64,000 nt of DNA, taken from NCBI RefSeq assembly GCF_000092785.1, contig NC_014225.1, positions 1,935,340 through 1,999,339 of the forward strand. Reading direction: 5' to 3'. Shown here piece by piece: positions 1 to 9,994 of this stretch; position 1 is the first letter of the stretch, and the number at the start of each line of letters is the position of its first letter. The translations under genes and the position numbers were made by a program. The DNA comes from Waddlia chondrophila WSU 86-1044. Its GTDB lineage: Bacteria; Chlamydiota; Chlamydiia; Chlamydiales; Waddliaceae. The notes below the pieces were generated by a model that was not told where the DNA came from, made no database searches, and saw only the letters and a program-made list of their open reading frames with translations.

Positions 1-7
1 AGCTGAC

Positions 8-2926
8 ATGGAAGCTAAAGGATATAACGATAAACAGATTCTGGAGGTGCTAAAACATGGAGAAAATTTGGTAAAATTTCTCTTAGAAACTCCTGATGAT
101 CAAAGAGATTTGCAAATTCACCCCAACTTTGGAGCAGAAGTCAAGAGAAGCAAGCTCGAAAATCCTCAAAGTCCAACAGAATTTGAAGAGGCGCGCCAAG
201 CAAAAATGCTTAAGCTCGCCGTCAAAACAGAACTCCTTTTCAAAGAAACTGCTCTCTTCACTCTCCTGCCTAATTATGTGAACTCCAAAAAACACGGGCA
301 AAAACTTGCACCGCACCACCGGCTTTTCGACAGCACAAAAGGTTTGCAAGCTTTCAATCTCAGCAGTATGAACCAACCTTTAAGAAAAGTTCATCTCATT
401 GCCACTAAATCTCTTGGGAGCGGCAATTTCAATACCACAAGCTCTGCTTTCCACATGGGACTTGGTCGAGAAATTGCATTAAGAGAATTGTCGAAGAAGT
501 CTTTGCTACAGCCAAACGACCTAAGCGATTGGGATCGGGAAGTGCGAATGTACAGAGCATTAGTCAATACTGTACCGGGATTGGTGAACTTACACGACGT
601 CAGCGTCATCAACTCGACAAGCCCTCAAAATCCACAAATGTGGATTCCTACTGAACGAGGGCTGATTTTAGAGAAATGCGAAGGAGATCTCTCCCAATTT
701 ATTTACAAACGGGATCCTCAGCAACACAATTTCATCCTCAAAGAACGGCTGCCGGATCTTGAATCGAGAGGATTTATCATCGCGCAAATTGCACATAGCT
801 TGGATGCATTACATACCCAAGGATACAGCCATGGTGATTTAAAAGCCGACAATGTTTTTTATGTTAAGGATAAGCAAGGAAGGGTACACACAAAGATAGG
901 CGACTTGGGATGTGTGAAGCCTTTAGGCCAACGATATCGTTCCGATGGCCACCACGGCTATCAACCACCAGAATCTGCGCATTTATGGAGCCAATATGGC
1001 GCTGCTGCCGATTGCTGGGGTTTAGGACTTATTGCCTTCGAGTTGAAGTATAACAGCCTATTATCAGAAGATCTAAGCACGATTATTCCTGAACGGCAAC
1101 TTCTCTATGCCCTTCTGGATTGCAACTTTGATCCCCATGTGATGGCATTCATCCGAACAAGAGATCAAAATCTGGGACAATGGATTCAACAGCAGAATCC
1201 TTGGATTTATCAATGTATCTGTAGCAGCAGCTTTCCTTTTCTTGCCAACTTAATGCAAAGTTACTCTAATTGCGCTGGGATGAACTCTCAAGGATTTTAT
1301 ACACATCTTGTCAATAGTTTAAACAATCGATATCGTGCTGTTTTGTTCCAGCATTTTCAACGGGTGGGTTTATGCAATAACCAAGGCACATATACTCCAA
1401 ACGATGCGTTGGATCAGGCTATTTTATCCTTGCTTAATCTCGACCCTTCAAAAAGGATGAATGCAGGACAAGCAAAAGTCTTGCTCTCTCAAGCTTTTAA
1501 ATTCGATCAACGAGACTTAGGCTCTTTGCCTGTTTCTTCTAAAGCTTCTTATAGCGGAAGCTTAGCTTCTATTGTTCCTGAAATGAATCAGTGGCTGCAG
1601 AACATGATGTCAAAATACCCTGATTCATATGCAGAAGGTGCTTTGGAAGAGATTTTGGATGCACTAGGAAATGCCGAGAATTTTAATGATTTCGAAGACA
1701 AACTCAACGAAATTCAAGAAGATGAATTTATCGATGATCAAAGTAAAAAATACATCTTAATGGCAGTCAAAAATCGACTGCCAAGAGATTTAGGCTCCAG
1801 CGGTGTTCCTTTTGGCCATGCTCCGCTTCAAACAAATGGGTTATCGACAGGATACACGTATCAAGGTTTTCCCGTCATCCACCAGGATCGACGCTACACT
1901 GTGCGAGATCAGACGAAAGAAAATCTAATGAGCTTGTTTGGGCGCATAGAACAATACGATAAAGGAGGCCAATCAAAAGAGAAGTACAAAAAGGATGCCA
2001 AATCTGTGGCAAAAACGTCCTTCGACAACCCTCCTGGAATAAGAGAACCAATAAAAGGTTTACTGAAGCATGTACGACTCTATCAGGATGACAGAGGAGC
2101 CTGCCAAAGCTCAAATCAAGAAGAGCTGCTAGGCCGCTTCGATGTCGTTTCTGTTCCTTGCCGCATTGATTACGATGCTTTTTGGAAGCCTGTAGATACA
2201 AAACACCAAAAAATTTTTTATATGCATCACGCAGCGGCACTCAACATTGGGGAAACCCAACACGCTAGCGACTTCAAAGCATATTCCAACAACGGAATGC
2301 TGGACGAAAGTAAGTACGTTAAAGATATGCAGTCCATTTTTGGGAATGTGTTGTCAGCTCAAAGCCTCAGTGGAGTCAAACATGCGGTTTGGTTCCCTTT
2401 TGGCATGGGAGCCTTCTTAAGAAATCTTCATAAATGCGACCCATCCTATAACGACTCGCAAAAATTGAGCGATTTGAGACAATCTCTGGCAAAAGCATTT
2501 GTTGAAGAGCTTAAAAAACATCCAGGCATGGATATCCATTTATGCCTGCCTGTTTCAGGTCCAGGGGATGAGTCAACAGAAAACTACAATGCCTTTATTA
2601 GCGCCCTACTCGCTGCTGATTCGCAAGTAAAAAGCCGAGTCACAGTTTATACTAATCAAGATGCTACAGCTTTAGCCCAGGAGCTTGCGAACAAACACGG
2701 AGGAGATCAAGTCAGCTTAGCTAACGGAGCGAATCGAAAATTAATTGGCAACCACTGGTTTGACGATCGGGCACTAAGGGCAATTGATGAAAACATCCAT
2801 AGACGTTCTCCTATTTCCTCAGCAATTGCGCTGATGCTGGACCAAGATGTTGAGCCGAAAAAGCGAAAAAAGGATGAACTGAAAACCACCATCCAAAAAT
2901 TTGGAGGACAGATTATTTCGTTATAG
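8..2926 (+). CDS. Ser/Thr protein kinase-like protein with large unknown C-terminal domain, putative effector
   Basis: A eukaryote-like kinase fold occupies about residues 130-500. Visible are the glycine loop G137-S-G-N-F141, the catalytic-loop motif HGDLKADN (H275-N282, catalytic D277, K279, N282), the metal-binding DLG at D299 and a PPE in place of APE. The usual beta-3 lysine appears to be arginine (IALRE, R159), so activity may be altered. Residues about 670-940 form a second region that I do not recognise, ending in a conserved-looking stretch rich in His, Asp and Arg (H916-S934), followed by a basic PKKRKK cluster at 950-955. The reading frame is open to the left window edge, so the true start may lie upstream. 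Its 3' end overlaps the convergent pump gene by 14 bases. A role as a secreted host-directed effector is inference from the eukaryote-like domain; no signal peptide is visible. Confidence 0.8.
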   Translation: MEAKGYNDKQILEVLKHGENLVKFLLETPDDQRDLQIHPNFGAEVKRSKLENPQSPTEFEEARQAKMLKLAVKTELLFKETALFTLLPNYVNSKKHGQKLAPHHRLFDSTKGLQAFNLSSMNQPLRKVHLIATKSLGSGNFNTTSSAFHMGLGREIALRELSKKSLLQPNDLSDWDREVRMYRALVNTVPGLVNLHDVSVINSTSPQNPQMWIPTERGLILEKCEGDLSQFIYKRDPQQHNFILKERLPDLESRGFIIAQIAHSLDALHTQGYSHGDLKADNVFYVKDKQGRVHTKIGDLGCVKPLGQRYRSDGHHGYQPPESAHLWSQYGAAADCWGLGLIAFELKYNSLLSEDLSTIIPERQLLYALLDCNFDPHVMAFIRTRDQNLGQWIQQQNPWIYQCICSSSFPFLANLMQSYSNCAGMNSQGFYTHLVNSLNNRYRAVLFQHFQRVGLCNNQGTYTPNDALDQAILSLLNLDPSKRMNAGQAKVLLSQAFKFDQRDLGSLPVSSKASYSGSLASIVPEMNQWLQNMMSKYPDSYAEGALEEILDALGNAENFNDFEDKLNEIQEDEFIDDQSKKYILMAVKNRLPRDLGSSGVPFGHAPLQTNGLSTGYTYQGFPVIHQDRRYTVRDQTKENLMSLFGRIEQYDKGGQSKEKYKKDAKSVAKTSFDNPPGIREPIKGLLKHVRLYQDDRGACQSSNQEELLGRFDVVSVPCRIDYDAFWKPVDTKHQKIFYMHHAAALNIGETQHASDFKAYSNNGMLDESKYVKDMQSIFGNVLSAQSLSGVKHAVWFPFGMGAFLRNLHKCDPSYNDSQKLSDLRQSLAKAFVEELKKHPGMDIHLCLPVSGPGDESTENYNAFISALLAADSQVKSRVTVYTNQDATALAQELANKHGGDQVSLANGANRKLIGNHWFDDRALRAIDENIHRRSPISSAIALMLDQDVEPKKRKKDELKTTIQKFGGQIISL

Positions 2927-5900
2927 ATCTGCCTGCGCGCATCGAATAATAGCAGATCACCGGCGTAAAGAAATAGGTGATCATTTGAGCAAACAACAAC
3001 CCGCCCAAAATGATCAGCCCCATTGAACGACGGCTTGAGGCATCAGCGCCGATCCCAATAGCAATCGGCAAAGCGCCCATAGCCGCAGCAATTGTCGTCA
3101 TGAGGATGGGACGGAAACGCACTTTGCACGCTTCGATAATCGCCTCTGAAACTTCCTTCCCTTCCAACACCTTTTCATTAGCAAATTCCACCAGCATGAT
3201 CCCATTTTTCAAGACGATCCCGATCAAAACGATCATCCCGACAAAAGCATAAAGGGAAAGGGATGACTGAAAAACAAACAGTGTCAGCAACCCGCCAAAA
3301 ATTGATCCCGGAAGAGTCGTTAAAATCGTTAAAGGATGGAAAAAGTTCTCATATAAGCTTCCGAGTAAAAGATAAATAATCAAAATGCTGATCAAAAGCA
3401 ACGCAGCCATTTCCGGACCTGTGCCTTCGAAGATCGCCGCTTGTCCGGCAAAGGAGCCGAAAAACTGTTTAGGAATGATCTTGCTTGCCTCATCGGACAC
3501 TTTCTGCAAAGCGGTGCTCAAAGCTGCTCCAGGAGCAATATTAAAATAAACTGTCGCAGACGGCAGCTGATTGATGTGATTGACTTGCAATGGCCCGTTA
3601 ACAATTTCTCTTCGTACAACGGTTGACAGCGGAATCAACGTTTTCCGATCTTCAGGCAAAGAGGAGCTTACCCTGATCTTATCCAGCATATCGGGGGTTT
3701 GACGCGACTCGTCGTCAACCTGCAGGACAAGATCGTAGATATTGATTGGCGTCTGAAAAGTGGAGATGCGGGAACCGCTATAAGCAAGCTGAATCGCCTG
3801 CTCAATCGTCTTGACGGACACACCCAGCATGCTGGCGCGATCGCGCAAAATCTCAAGACTCACTTGAGGCGCTGAGATCTCCAAGTCAGAGCTGACATCG
3901 GTGATTTCGGAAACATTCTGCAAAGCCCGGGTCAGCTCCTGCACTTTAGCGTACAGCAAGTCTTGATCGCCAATGCCGGAAATTGCATAAGAGTAATCCG
4001 CCCTGTCAACGCTTGTACTGACATTGAGGTTAATCTGTGGAATCGGTTTAAGAAAAGGCTGAATACCCGAAAGTTTTTTAAACTCCCCATCGATCTGTTC
4101 CTTGATCTTGGCAATTGCAGGGCGTTTATTCAAATCGACCAGCCCGGCAAACACCACTCCTTCGTTCGGAGGAAGAAGCTCGGGAAAATTTGCCATAGAG
4201 ATCACCTTGTCTACGTAAGGGTTGTTTTCAAGGACTTTATTCACCTTATCCTGGCGGTTAGCCATGGCATCGTAACTCACCTCCTCGGACGTAAGGGTAA
4301 CACCGAGCATTGCTCCTGTATCTCCCGGAGGAAGAAAATCGGTCGGAACCGACTTGAAAAGCAGAGCTGCAAAAACAACCGAAGCGACCCCCAGAAGGAT
4401 GGGTACCAATCGATGTCTCATCACCCATATGAGCGCAGGTTCGTAAATTGCCACCAAACGCTCCATCAAACGATCTGCTTTCTCTTCCAATCGACTTTTC
4501 TTATCGGTATGCACAAGAAACCTTGAGCAAAGCATGGGCGTTAAGATCAGTGAAATCGACCCTGAAATCAGAACCGAAGCAACGACAACGACAGCCATTT
4601 CATGGAACAAGCGTCCGATAATCCCCGGCATCAGCACAAGAGGCAAAAAGACTGCGCTTAAAGAAAGCGTCATCGAAAGTACTGTTGTACTGATCTCTTT
4701 ACTCCCGTCCAGAGCTGCTTGAACAGGATTTTTGCCCATTTGTTGATGGCGTACAATATTTTCCAGCACAACAATCGCATCGTCAACCAGAAACCCGATT
4801 ACAAGCGTCAGCCCCAGCATAGACAAAATATCGATGCTGAAGCCTCTGGCATACATGAAAGCAAACGTTCCAAAGATCGAAACCGGCAACGAGATTGAAG
4901 GGATAATGGTAGAGCTTGCTTTTCCAAGAAATAAAAAGATCACGGAGACCACGAGGATAAACGCAATTACCAAGGTTAACAAGACATCGTTAATCGACTC
5001 CTTAATCATGATCGAGCGGTCGAAGATGACATCTAGATGAATCGATGCGGGCAATTGTTTTTCCAGAACTGTCAGATAATCCCTGACATCATTGCACAGT
5101 TTGACAGTGTTAGCCCCGTCCTCCTTTGTGACAGCGACAATAACTGCCGGAATCTCCCCTTTATCTTTGTCCCAATAGCGCAAGTAAAATCCCTCGTCGT
5201 GGATACTATCCACTCCTTCCCCAATATCTTTGACATAGACAGGATTCCCCTGATTTTCTGCGACAATCAACTGATTGTACCCCGCACCTTCCGTTACTTG
5301 TCCCTTAGGAACAATCGTATAGGCGATGGATGCGTCGTATACAGTACCGCCAGGCAACGATTGATTGGAGTCGACTAAGGCCTCTGCAATTTCGTTGATT
5401 CCGATATTCATCGCCGCCAATTTATCCGGGCTAACCTTGACCCTCACATTGGATTTACTTCCCCAAATCGAGACTTCCGACACACCGCTTAGCATGGACA
5501 ACCTTTGCGCAATGATCGTATAGCCGTAGTCGTACAGCTTTCCCATGGTCATCGCTTCGGAAGTGACTGCGACATAGATAACAGGCGTGTCGGCCGGATT
5601 GAATTTCTTATAGGAAGGAGGCGCAGGGAGCGGAGGCAAGTTGCCGCTGGCGTTATTGATCGCTGAGTTGACATCCGTTGAAGCCTGATCGATATCCTTG
5701 GACAAATCGAATTGCACCACAATCGTTGTATTCCCCTGCCTGCTTGATGAAATCACCGATTTGATACCGGGAATCGTCATCAACTGCTGCTCCAAGGGCA
5801 CTGCCACATTGTTTGCCATTGTTTCCGGATCCATTCCCGGATTCGTCACAGTCACGGTAATCACAGGAAACGAAATATCAGGCAGATCGCTGATCGGCAG

Positions 5901-5993
5901 CTGGCGATAGGCCATGAGACCGAACAAAAGAAGCGCGGCAGTCACCATCGTCGTCATGACCGGGCGCCTGATGAAGGGTTCTGAAAGATTCAT
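2913..5993 (-). CDS. RND-family efflux transporter permease (HAE1/MdtB-like)
   Basis: Inner-membrane proton-driven pump of a tripartite exporter. The 1026-residue length, the N-terminal segment ending in NLPISDLPDI-like sequence, two large periplasmic loops and the doubled six-helix halves are typical of AcrB/MdtB proteins. The proton-relay pair D404-D405 lies in the fourth helix motif FLVDDAIVV. Substrates cannot be read from sequence; multidrug export is the usual role. The start ATG overlaps the stop of the adaptor gene by 4 bases (ATGA), making this the third gene of a channel-adaptor-pump operon. The 3' end overlaps the opposing kinase-like gene by 14 bases with no terminator between. 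Confidence 0.93.
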   Translation of the reverse strand: MNLSEPFIRRPVMTTMVTAALLLFGLMAYRQLPISDLPDISFPVITVTVTNPGMDPETMANNVAVPLEQQLMTIPGIKSVISSSRQGNTTIVVQFDLSKDIDQASTDVNSAINNASGNLPPLPAPPSYKKFNPADTPVIYVAVTSEAMTMGKLYDYGYTIIAQRLSMLSGVSEVSIWGSKSNVRVKVSPDKLAAMNIGINEIAEALVDSNQSLPGGTVYDASIAYTIVPKGQVTEGAGYNQLIVAENQGNPVYVKDIGEGVDSIHDEGFYLRYWDKDKGEIPAVIVAVTKEDGANTVKLCNDVRDYLTVLEKQLPASIHLDVIFDRSIMIKESINDVLLTLVIAFILVVSVIFLFLGKASSTIIPSISLPVSIFGTFAFMYARGFSIDILSMLGLTLVIGFLVDDAIVVLENIVRHQQMGKNPVQAALDGSKEISTTVLSMTLSLSAVFLPLVLMPGIIGRLFHEMAVVVVASVLISGSISLILTPMLCSRFLVHTDKKSRLEEKADRLMERLVAIYEPALIWVMRHRLVPILLGVASVVFAALLFKSVPTDFLPPGDTGAMLGVTLTSEEVSYDAMANRQDKVNKVLENNPYVDKVISMANFPELLPPNEGVVFAGLVDLNKRPAIAKIKEQIDGEFKKLSGIQPFLKPIPQINLNVSTSVDRADYSYAISGIGDQDLLYAKVQELTRALQNVSEITDVSSDLEISAPQVSLEILRDRASMLGVSVKTIEQAIQLAYSGSRISTFQTPINIYDLVLQVDDESRQTPDMLDKIRVSSSLPEDRKTLIPLSTVVRREIVNGPLQVNHINQLPSATVYFNIAPGAALSTALQKVSDEASKIIPKQFFGSFAGQAAIFEGTGPEMAALLLISILIIYLLLGSLYENFFHPLTILTTLPGSIFGGLLTLFVFQSSLSLYAFVGMIVLIGIVLKNGIMLVEFANEKVLEGKEVSEAIIEACKVRFRPILMTTIAAAMGALPIAIGIGADASSRRSMGLIILGGLLFAQMITYFFTPVICYYSMRAGRSITK

Positions 5994-7069
5994 TGGATCA
6001 CTTTTTCTCCCGGCTTCAACGCGCTCTGCCCTTCGACAATCACACGGTCTCCTTTTGCCAAACCTTTATTCACCACAAAATAGGAGCCATGCTGCTGCCC
6101 TAATTCAATCCGTTTCTGTTCAGCAGTGTTCTGTTCAGTCGTCGCCCAAACAAAAGTTCCTTTCGTATCTCTACCCACTGCAGCTTCAGGGACAAGCACC
6201 TTCTCGCCTAAGTCGTAGACTTCCAGACGAACAGTGAAATACTGTCCTGCCCATAAAGCTTGATTGCTGTTTTCACAGATTCCCCGCAGCTTCACAGTGC
6301 CGCTGTTTTGATCGACAGTATTGTCAATAAAATCCAGATAAGCAGCCTCGCTGAATCTCTTTCCATCAAGAGGGGTCATCAGAATTTTTAATCCCTTCTC
6401 TGATTTTTGCTGATACTCTCTGATTAGATGGAGATATTTTTCCGGCACAGTAAAAATCACATAAATGGGAGAGATTTGATTCAAAGTGACCAGAGCTTTT
6501 TCCTGATTGGCGTGCACAACGCTTCCCTGATCAAAGGCGTGCATTCCGCATCTGCCGCTGAAAGGAGCAGTGATCGTGGTATAATCCAGATCGATTTTTG
6601 CACTCTTCCATACCCCTTCCGCTCGATTTAACTGCCCCTTAGCCTCTTTGAGCTGCGAAACGTACTGCTGATAATCAAGTTCTGAGACATAATCTTCCGG
6701 AAGGAGTTCTTGATACCGCTCTACCTTCTGCACCAGGTATTCGTAGGACGCTTTTGCTTCCTCAAGCTGGCCGGCCGCCTCTTCCAAATTCGCCAAAAAA
6801 GGCGAGGGATCGATCCGATATAGCAGGTCGCCTTTTGAAACTTCACCTCCATCTATGAAATCATATCCTAAAATTTTTCCTCCAACTTGCGGGATGATCT
6901 CTACCGACTGAAACGCCTCTGCATTTCCTACAGAATCAATATAATAGGAGACTCTCTCCATCTTGACGGGAGCGGCTTTGACTTTAGGCAGAGCCTCTTT
7001 CTCTTCTGTTTTTTTCGATCCGCATCCGATCAGTATCAAAGCGCATAAGCCAACCGCAATTTTTTTCAT
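5990..7069 (-). CDS. Efflux RND periplasmic adaptor lipoprotein (HlyD/AcrA family)
   Basis: Membrane-fusion protein linking the RND pump to the outer-membrane channel. From the chosen start the protein begins MKKIAVGLCALILIGCG, a lipoprotein signal with the lipobox ending at Cys16, followed by the barrel/lipoyl halves and an alpha-helical hairpin (about residues 85-145). A longer reading from 7129 is possible, but 7069 gives the lipoprotein signal, has a GGGAA-type ribosome site just upstream and overlaps the upstream channel gene by exactly 4 bases (ATGA). It also overlaps the downstream pump by 4 bases, so the three genes are probably translationally coupled. Confidence 0.92.
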   Translation of the reverse strand: MKKIAVGLCALILIGCGSKKTEEKEALPKVKAAPVKMERVSYYIDSVGNAEAFQSVEIIPQVGGKILGYDFIDGGEVSKGDLLYRIDPSPFLANLEEAAGQLEEAKASYEYLVQKVERYQELLPEDYVSELDYQQYVSQLKEAKGQLNRAEGVWKSAKIDLDYTTITAPFSGRCGMHAFDQGSVVHANQEKALVTLNQISPIYVIFTVPEKYLHLIREYQQKSEKGLKILMTPLDGKRFSEAAYLDFIDNTVDQNSGTVKLRGICENSNQALWAGQYFTVRLEVYDLGEKVLVPEAAVGRDTKGTFVWATTEQNTAEQKRIELGQQHGSYFVVNKGLAKGDRVIVEGQSALKPGEKVIQ

Positions 7070-8517
7070 CTTGTTCCCTTTCCCAAAATACCGATTGCAT
7101 AAGCGAGGTTGGCAATTGAGGTGTACCACTCTTTTTGCGCTTCTACCAAAGAATAGCGCGCATCTGCCAGGCTTGTAAAAGCATTGACAACGGTAGTGAT
7201 ATCTACAACTCCCGCTTCGAATTGCATAAGCGTCGCGCGATACGATTCAGCGGCAGCATCCACATAGACACGATTCACCTTCAGGTTTTCTACCGCAATC
7301 TCCAAGTCTCGATGTGCAATCACAACTTCTTTGACCACTTCAATCTGCAGCTGCTCGAAATCCGCCTTCGCTTTGCAGTACCGCGAGGATGCCGAGCGGA
7401 TGCGGTTTTCGTACCAATAGCCTTTGAAAATCGGGTAATCGAGGCTAATCATTGCCCCGTAATCGTTGCCATCGTTCTCACCGTCTTGGTAGTAAATGCG
7501 CGACCCAGCAGCTTGCAGGCTGACCTTGGGAAGCTTATCCCGCTTGGCTGCGCTGACCGCTGCCTCTGTCGACTGCATGCCGCTATAGGAAGCGAACAGA
7601 TCCGGCCGGCTCATCAACGCCTCTTCCACGCACTGCTCTACCGTGCATTCAGCAGGAAAGATCACCTCGCCTGCTTCAAATTGTCCGAAAATATTTAATT
7701 CAATCGTCGATGGGATTCCCAGGTCAGCAACCAGCTGGGCGTAAGAAGTTTCCAATAGCTGCTGTGCTTGCAGAAACTGGATCTGTTGTTTGGACACTTG
7801 CGTAAGAGCGATCAGATCGGTGCTCTTGTCTACGATTCCTAATGAGTATTTTTTGTGCGTGGCATCATAAAGCGTTTGCGCGTCTTTCAGGTTTGCTTCG
7901 GCAGCTTCTTGCAGTCCTTTGTTTCCCACATAGCTATAATAATCGCCGGTGATTTGCCGGATGACAGTTTGGATTTCTCTGTTGAATTCCCAATTTGCAC
8001 TGAGAACACGCTGCCTGAAAGTTTCGCTGCGTGCATTGCGTGTCCCCCAATCGAAGATAAGATAAGCCAGAGAAAAGCTGGGGGCATACTCTCTGAATTC
8101 ATTCACGACGATATCTTGAATTCCGGGAAGTTCCGAAATCCGGCTGGAGCCAAAATAGGTCGTAGCTCTTACTGCTTCGATGTATCCGGAAAACGAGATT
8201 TCCGGATAGAAATCGGCCAAGCTAAGGCCATATTCTGAAGCGCGTATTCGAGTTTCTGCCCAAGAACGCTGAGTTTGGCGGCTATTCTTAAGCCCCAAGT
8301 CGACCAACTCGGGCAGATGCCAGACTCTTTCCTCATCGATTAATTGGTCATCATCGATAAGCTGACAATGAGGTATGGGAGTGCCTTCCAGGCAATAGAC
8401 CCATTCCCTGCAAGGGGTTGAGGGAGTCAGGACAAAAGGGTCTCTTGCCGCGCATCCCGCGAGGCAGAAGCTAAGCATAGAAAAATATTTGGAAGTTAGC
8501 CGATTTAAGCGTAACAT
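7066..8517 (-). CDS. Outer-membrane efflux channel, TolC family lipoprotein
   Basis: Outer-membrane factor of the first efflux operon. The N terminus (MLRLNRLTSKYFSMLSFCLAG, then Cys) ends in a lipobox, as in OprM-type channels. Two repeats of long helical segments rich in Ala, Glu and Gln are the expected TolC duplication, with the typical tail motif DARYSLVEAQ near the end. I chose the ATG at 8517 because the longer frame would begin with TTG at 8535. It is the first gene of the operon, divergent from the flippase gene across about 180 bases, where the promoter must lie. Confidence 0.9.
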   Translation of the reverse strand: MLRLNRLTSKYFSMLSFCLAGCAARDPFVLTPSTPCREWVYCLEGTPIPHCQLIDDDQLIDEERVWHLPELVDLGLKNSRQTQRSWAETRIRASEYGLSLADFYPEISFSGYIEAVRATTYFGSSRISELPGIQDIVVNEFREYAPSFSLAYLIFDWGTRNARSETFRQRVLSANWEFNREIQTVIRQITGDYYSYVGNKGLQEAAEANLKDAQTLYDATHKKYSLGIVDKSTDLIALTQVSKQQIQFLQAQQLLETSYAQLVADLGIPSTIELNIFGQFEAGEVIFPAECTVEQCVEEALMSRPDLFASYSGMQSTEAAVSAAKRDKLPKVSLQAAGSRIYYQDGENDGNDYGAMISLDYPIFKGYWYENRIRSASSRYCKAKADFEQLQIEVVKEVVIAHRDLEIAVENLKVNRVYVDAAAESYRATLMQFEAGVVDITTVVNAFTSLADARYSLVEAQKEWYTSIANLAYAIGILGKGTR

Positions 8518-8695
8518 ATGTCTCGTGTCGTTCAAAAAAACAACATACTTTGAGCTCCCAAGTGTTGCAAGAAATTTTTATAGTATATAGGCGATTTTAT
8601 TCAGACAGGATTAGATAGTGCTGCCCTTAAAATTCAAGCTCTCGTTATACTGCGATGAATTCAAAAATTAGACAGTAAATCAAACCTAATAAAGC
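8518..8695. promoter_or_regulatory. Divergent intergenic region between the efflux and glycan clusters
   Basis: About 180 AT-rich bases separate two divergent operons, so both promoters should lie here. On the plus strand a possible -10 hexamer TATACT is at 8646-8651, without a good -35 at normal spacing. No hairpin terminator or operator-like palindrome stands out. Confidence 0.3.
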
Positions 8696-9994
8696 ATGAT
8701 TTATTTTCAAAAAACTTTAGGCAATTTACACCGAATAGGCTTTATTCAAAGTGTTTATACTTTGATGAGCGGCACTGTCCTTGCTCAAATCATCACCCTG
8801 GGTATAAGCCCAATCCTCGCACGCTTTTACTCTCCCGAAGACTTTGGTTATTTTGCTTTATTTTTCAGCATTTCAAGCCTTTTGGGGATGATTTCCACAG
8901 GAAGATACGAATTTTCTTTATTGCTTCCGAAAAAAATCGAAGATGCCTTTCATCTGCTTCTAGTCTGCCTAGGAATGACATTCTTAAGCAGCTTCTTGAC
9001 TTTTCTATCCATCTATTTTTTCATCCAACCCTTTTTCCCGACAATCCATAACAGCTTCTTTTCTACTTTTTGGGGATGGATTCCTCTTATGGTCTTTCAA
9101 ATAGGCCTTTCACAAACATTTACCTTTTGGTTCAATAGAACACATAATCTACACCTCATTTCAAAAGGGAAAATCATCCAATCCTTAACCTCAGCAACCC
9201 TCAATTTACTGCTGTTTTTTTACTGTTATCAGTGGTTAGGCGGGAAGATATTAATTCTTTCTGGACTAGTTTCATTCTTTGCTCTAAACACTTATTACAT
9301 TTTTCATTTTTTTCGGAAAAATCACGGGATTTGGAAAAATTTTAACCATAAAAATTTATTGATTCAAAGCAAGAAATACATAGACTTTCCAAAATACAAT
9401 TTATTCCATTCTCTCTTTGACAACTTTCAAATTTTTGGAATCAACTTCCTCTTCTCTTTATTTTACGGGCCGGCAGTTCTTGGTTATTACACCTTAACTC
9501 ATCGAGTTTTAAAATATCCCCTCAGCCTTTTAAGCACATCTCTTTCGCAAGTATTCATGGAAAAATTCAGTTCAAAAACGAAACTAGATATAGAGAAACC
9601 AGAACTCTTAAAAAGTATTTGGAAACTTCTTTTTTTATGCGGCATTTTACCTTTTCTTGTTCTCATATTTTTCGGACAAGAGATCTTCGCCACAATTTTT
9701 GGGGAACAATGGCGCAATGCAGGACTCTTTTCCCAAATTTTGTCCCTTTGGTATTTTTTGAACTTTATCTATTCCCCTACTTCTCCATTGCCGCTCATAA
9801 TAGGCAAACAAAAACAATTCATGTATCTTGGGCTAGCGTATAATAGCGCAATCATCTCTTCATTTGTTTTTTCTTATTTTGCTGGTTTAGAAACAATCAC
9901 AATGTTAACTTTTCTCTCCATCAACATGTCAATTTTTACAATTTTCTTAATGAAATGGCTCTATCAATTATTATCGAAGGAAGAACTAGAATGA
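8696..9994 (+). CDS. Polysaccharide/O-antigen flippase (Wzx/MATE-like, multipass membrane protein)
   Basis: The 432-residue protein is almost entirely hydrophobic with about 12 membrane segments. Its opening (LMSGTVLAQIITLGISPILARFYSPEDFG in part) is the usual N terminus of Wzx flippases, which move lipid-linked sugar units across the inner membrane. It begins a run of genes for surface glycan synthesis and its stop overlaps the next gene by 4 bases (ATGA). The DNA is clearly more AT-rich than the sugar-nucleotide genes downstream, with many AAA and TTT codons, suggesting separate ancestry. No strong ribosome site precedes the ATG. Confidence 0.87.
   Translation: MIYFQKTLGNLHRIGFIQSVYTLMSGTVLAQIITLGISPILARFYSPEDFGYFALFFSISSLLGMISTGRYEFSLLLPKKIEDAFHLLLVCLGMTFLSSFLTFLSIYFFIQPFFPTIHNSFFSTFWGWIPLMVFQIGLSQTFTFWFNRTHNLHLISKGKIIQSLTSATLNLLLFFYCYQWLGGKILILSGLVSFFALNTYYIFHFFRKNHGIWKNFNHKNLLIQSKKYIDFPKYNLFHSLFDNFQIFGINFLFSLFYGPAVLGYYTLTHRVLKYPLSLLSTSLSQVFMEKFSSKTKLDIEKPELLKSIWKLLFLCGILPFLVLIFFGQEIFATIFGEQWRNAGLFSQILSLWYFLNFIYSPTSPLPLIIGKQKQFMYLGLAYNSAIISSFVFSYFAGLETITMLTFLSINMSIFTIFLMKWLYQLLSKEELE

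Noticed and set aside
3963-4526. 187-codon open frame on the plus strand
   Set aside because: It lies wholly antisense within the RND pump gene, has no ribosome site and its translation looks like no protein family.
7135-7698. 187-codon open frame on the plus strand
   Set aside because: Antisense shadow of the TolC-like channel gene, which has clear family features.
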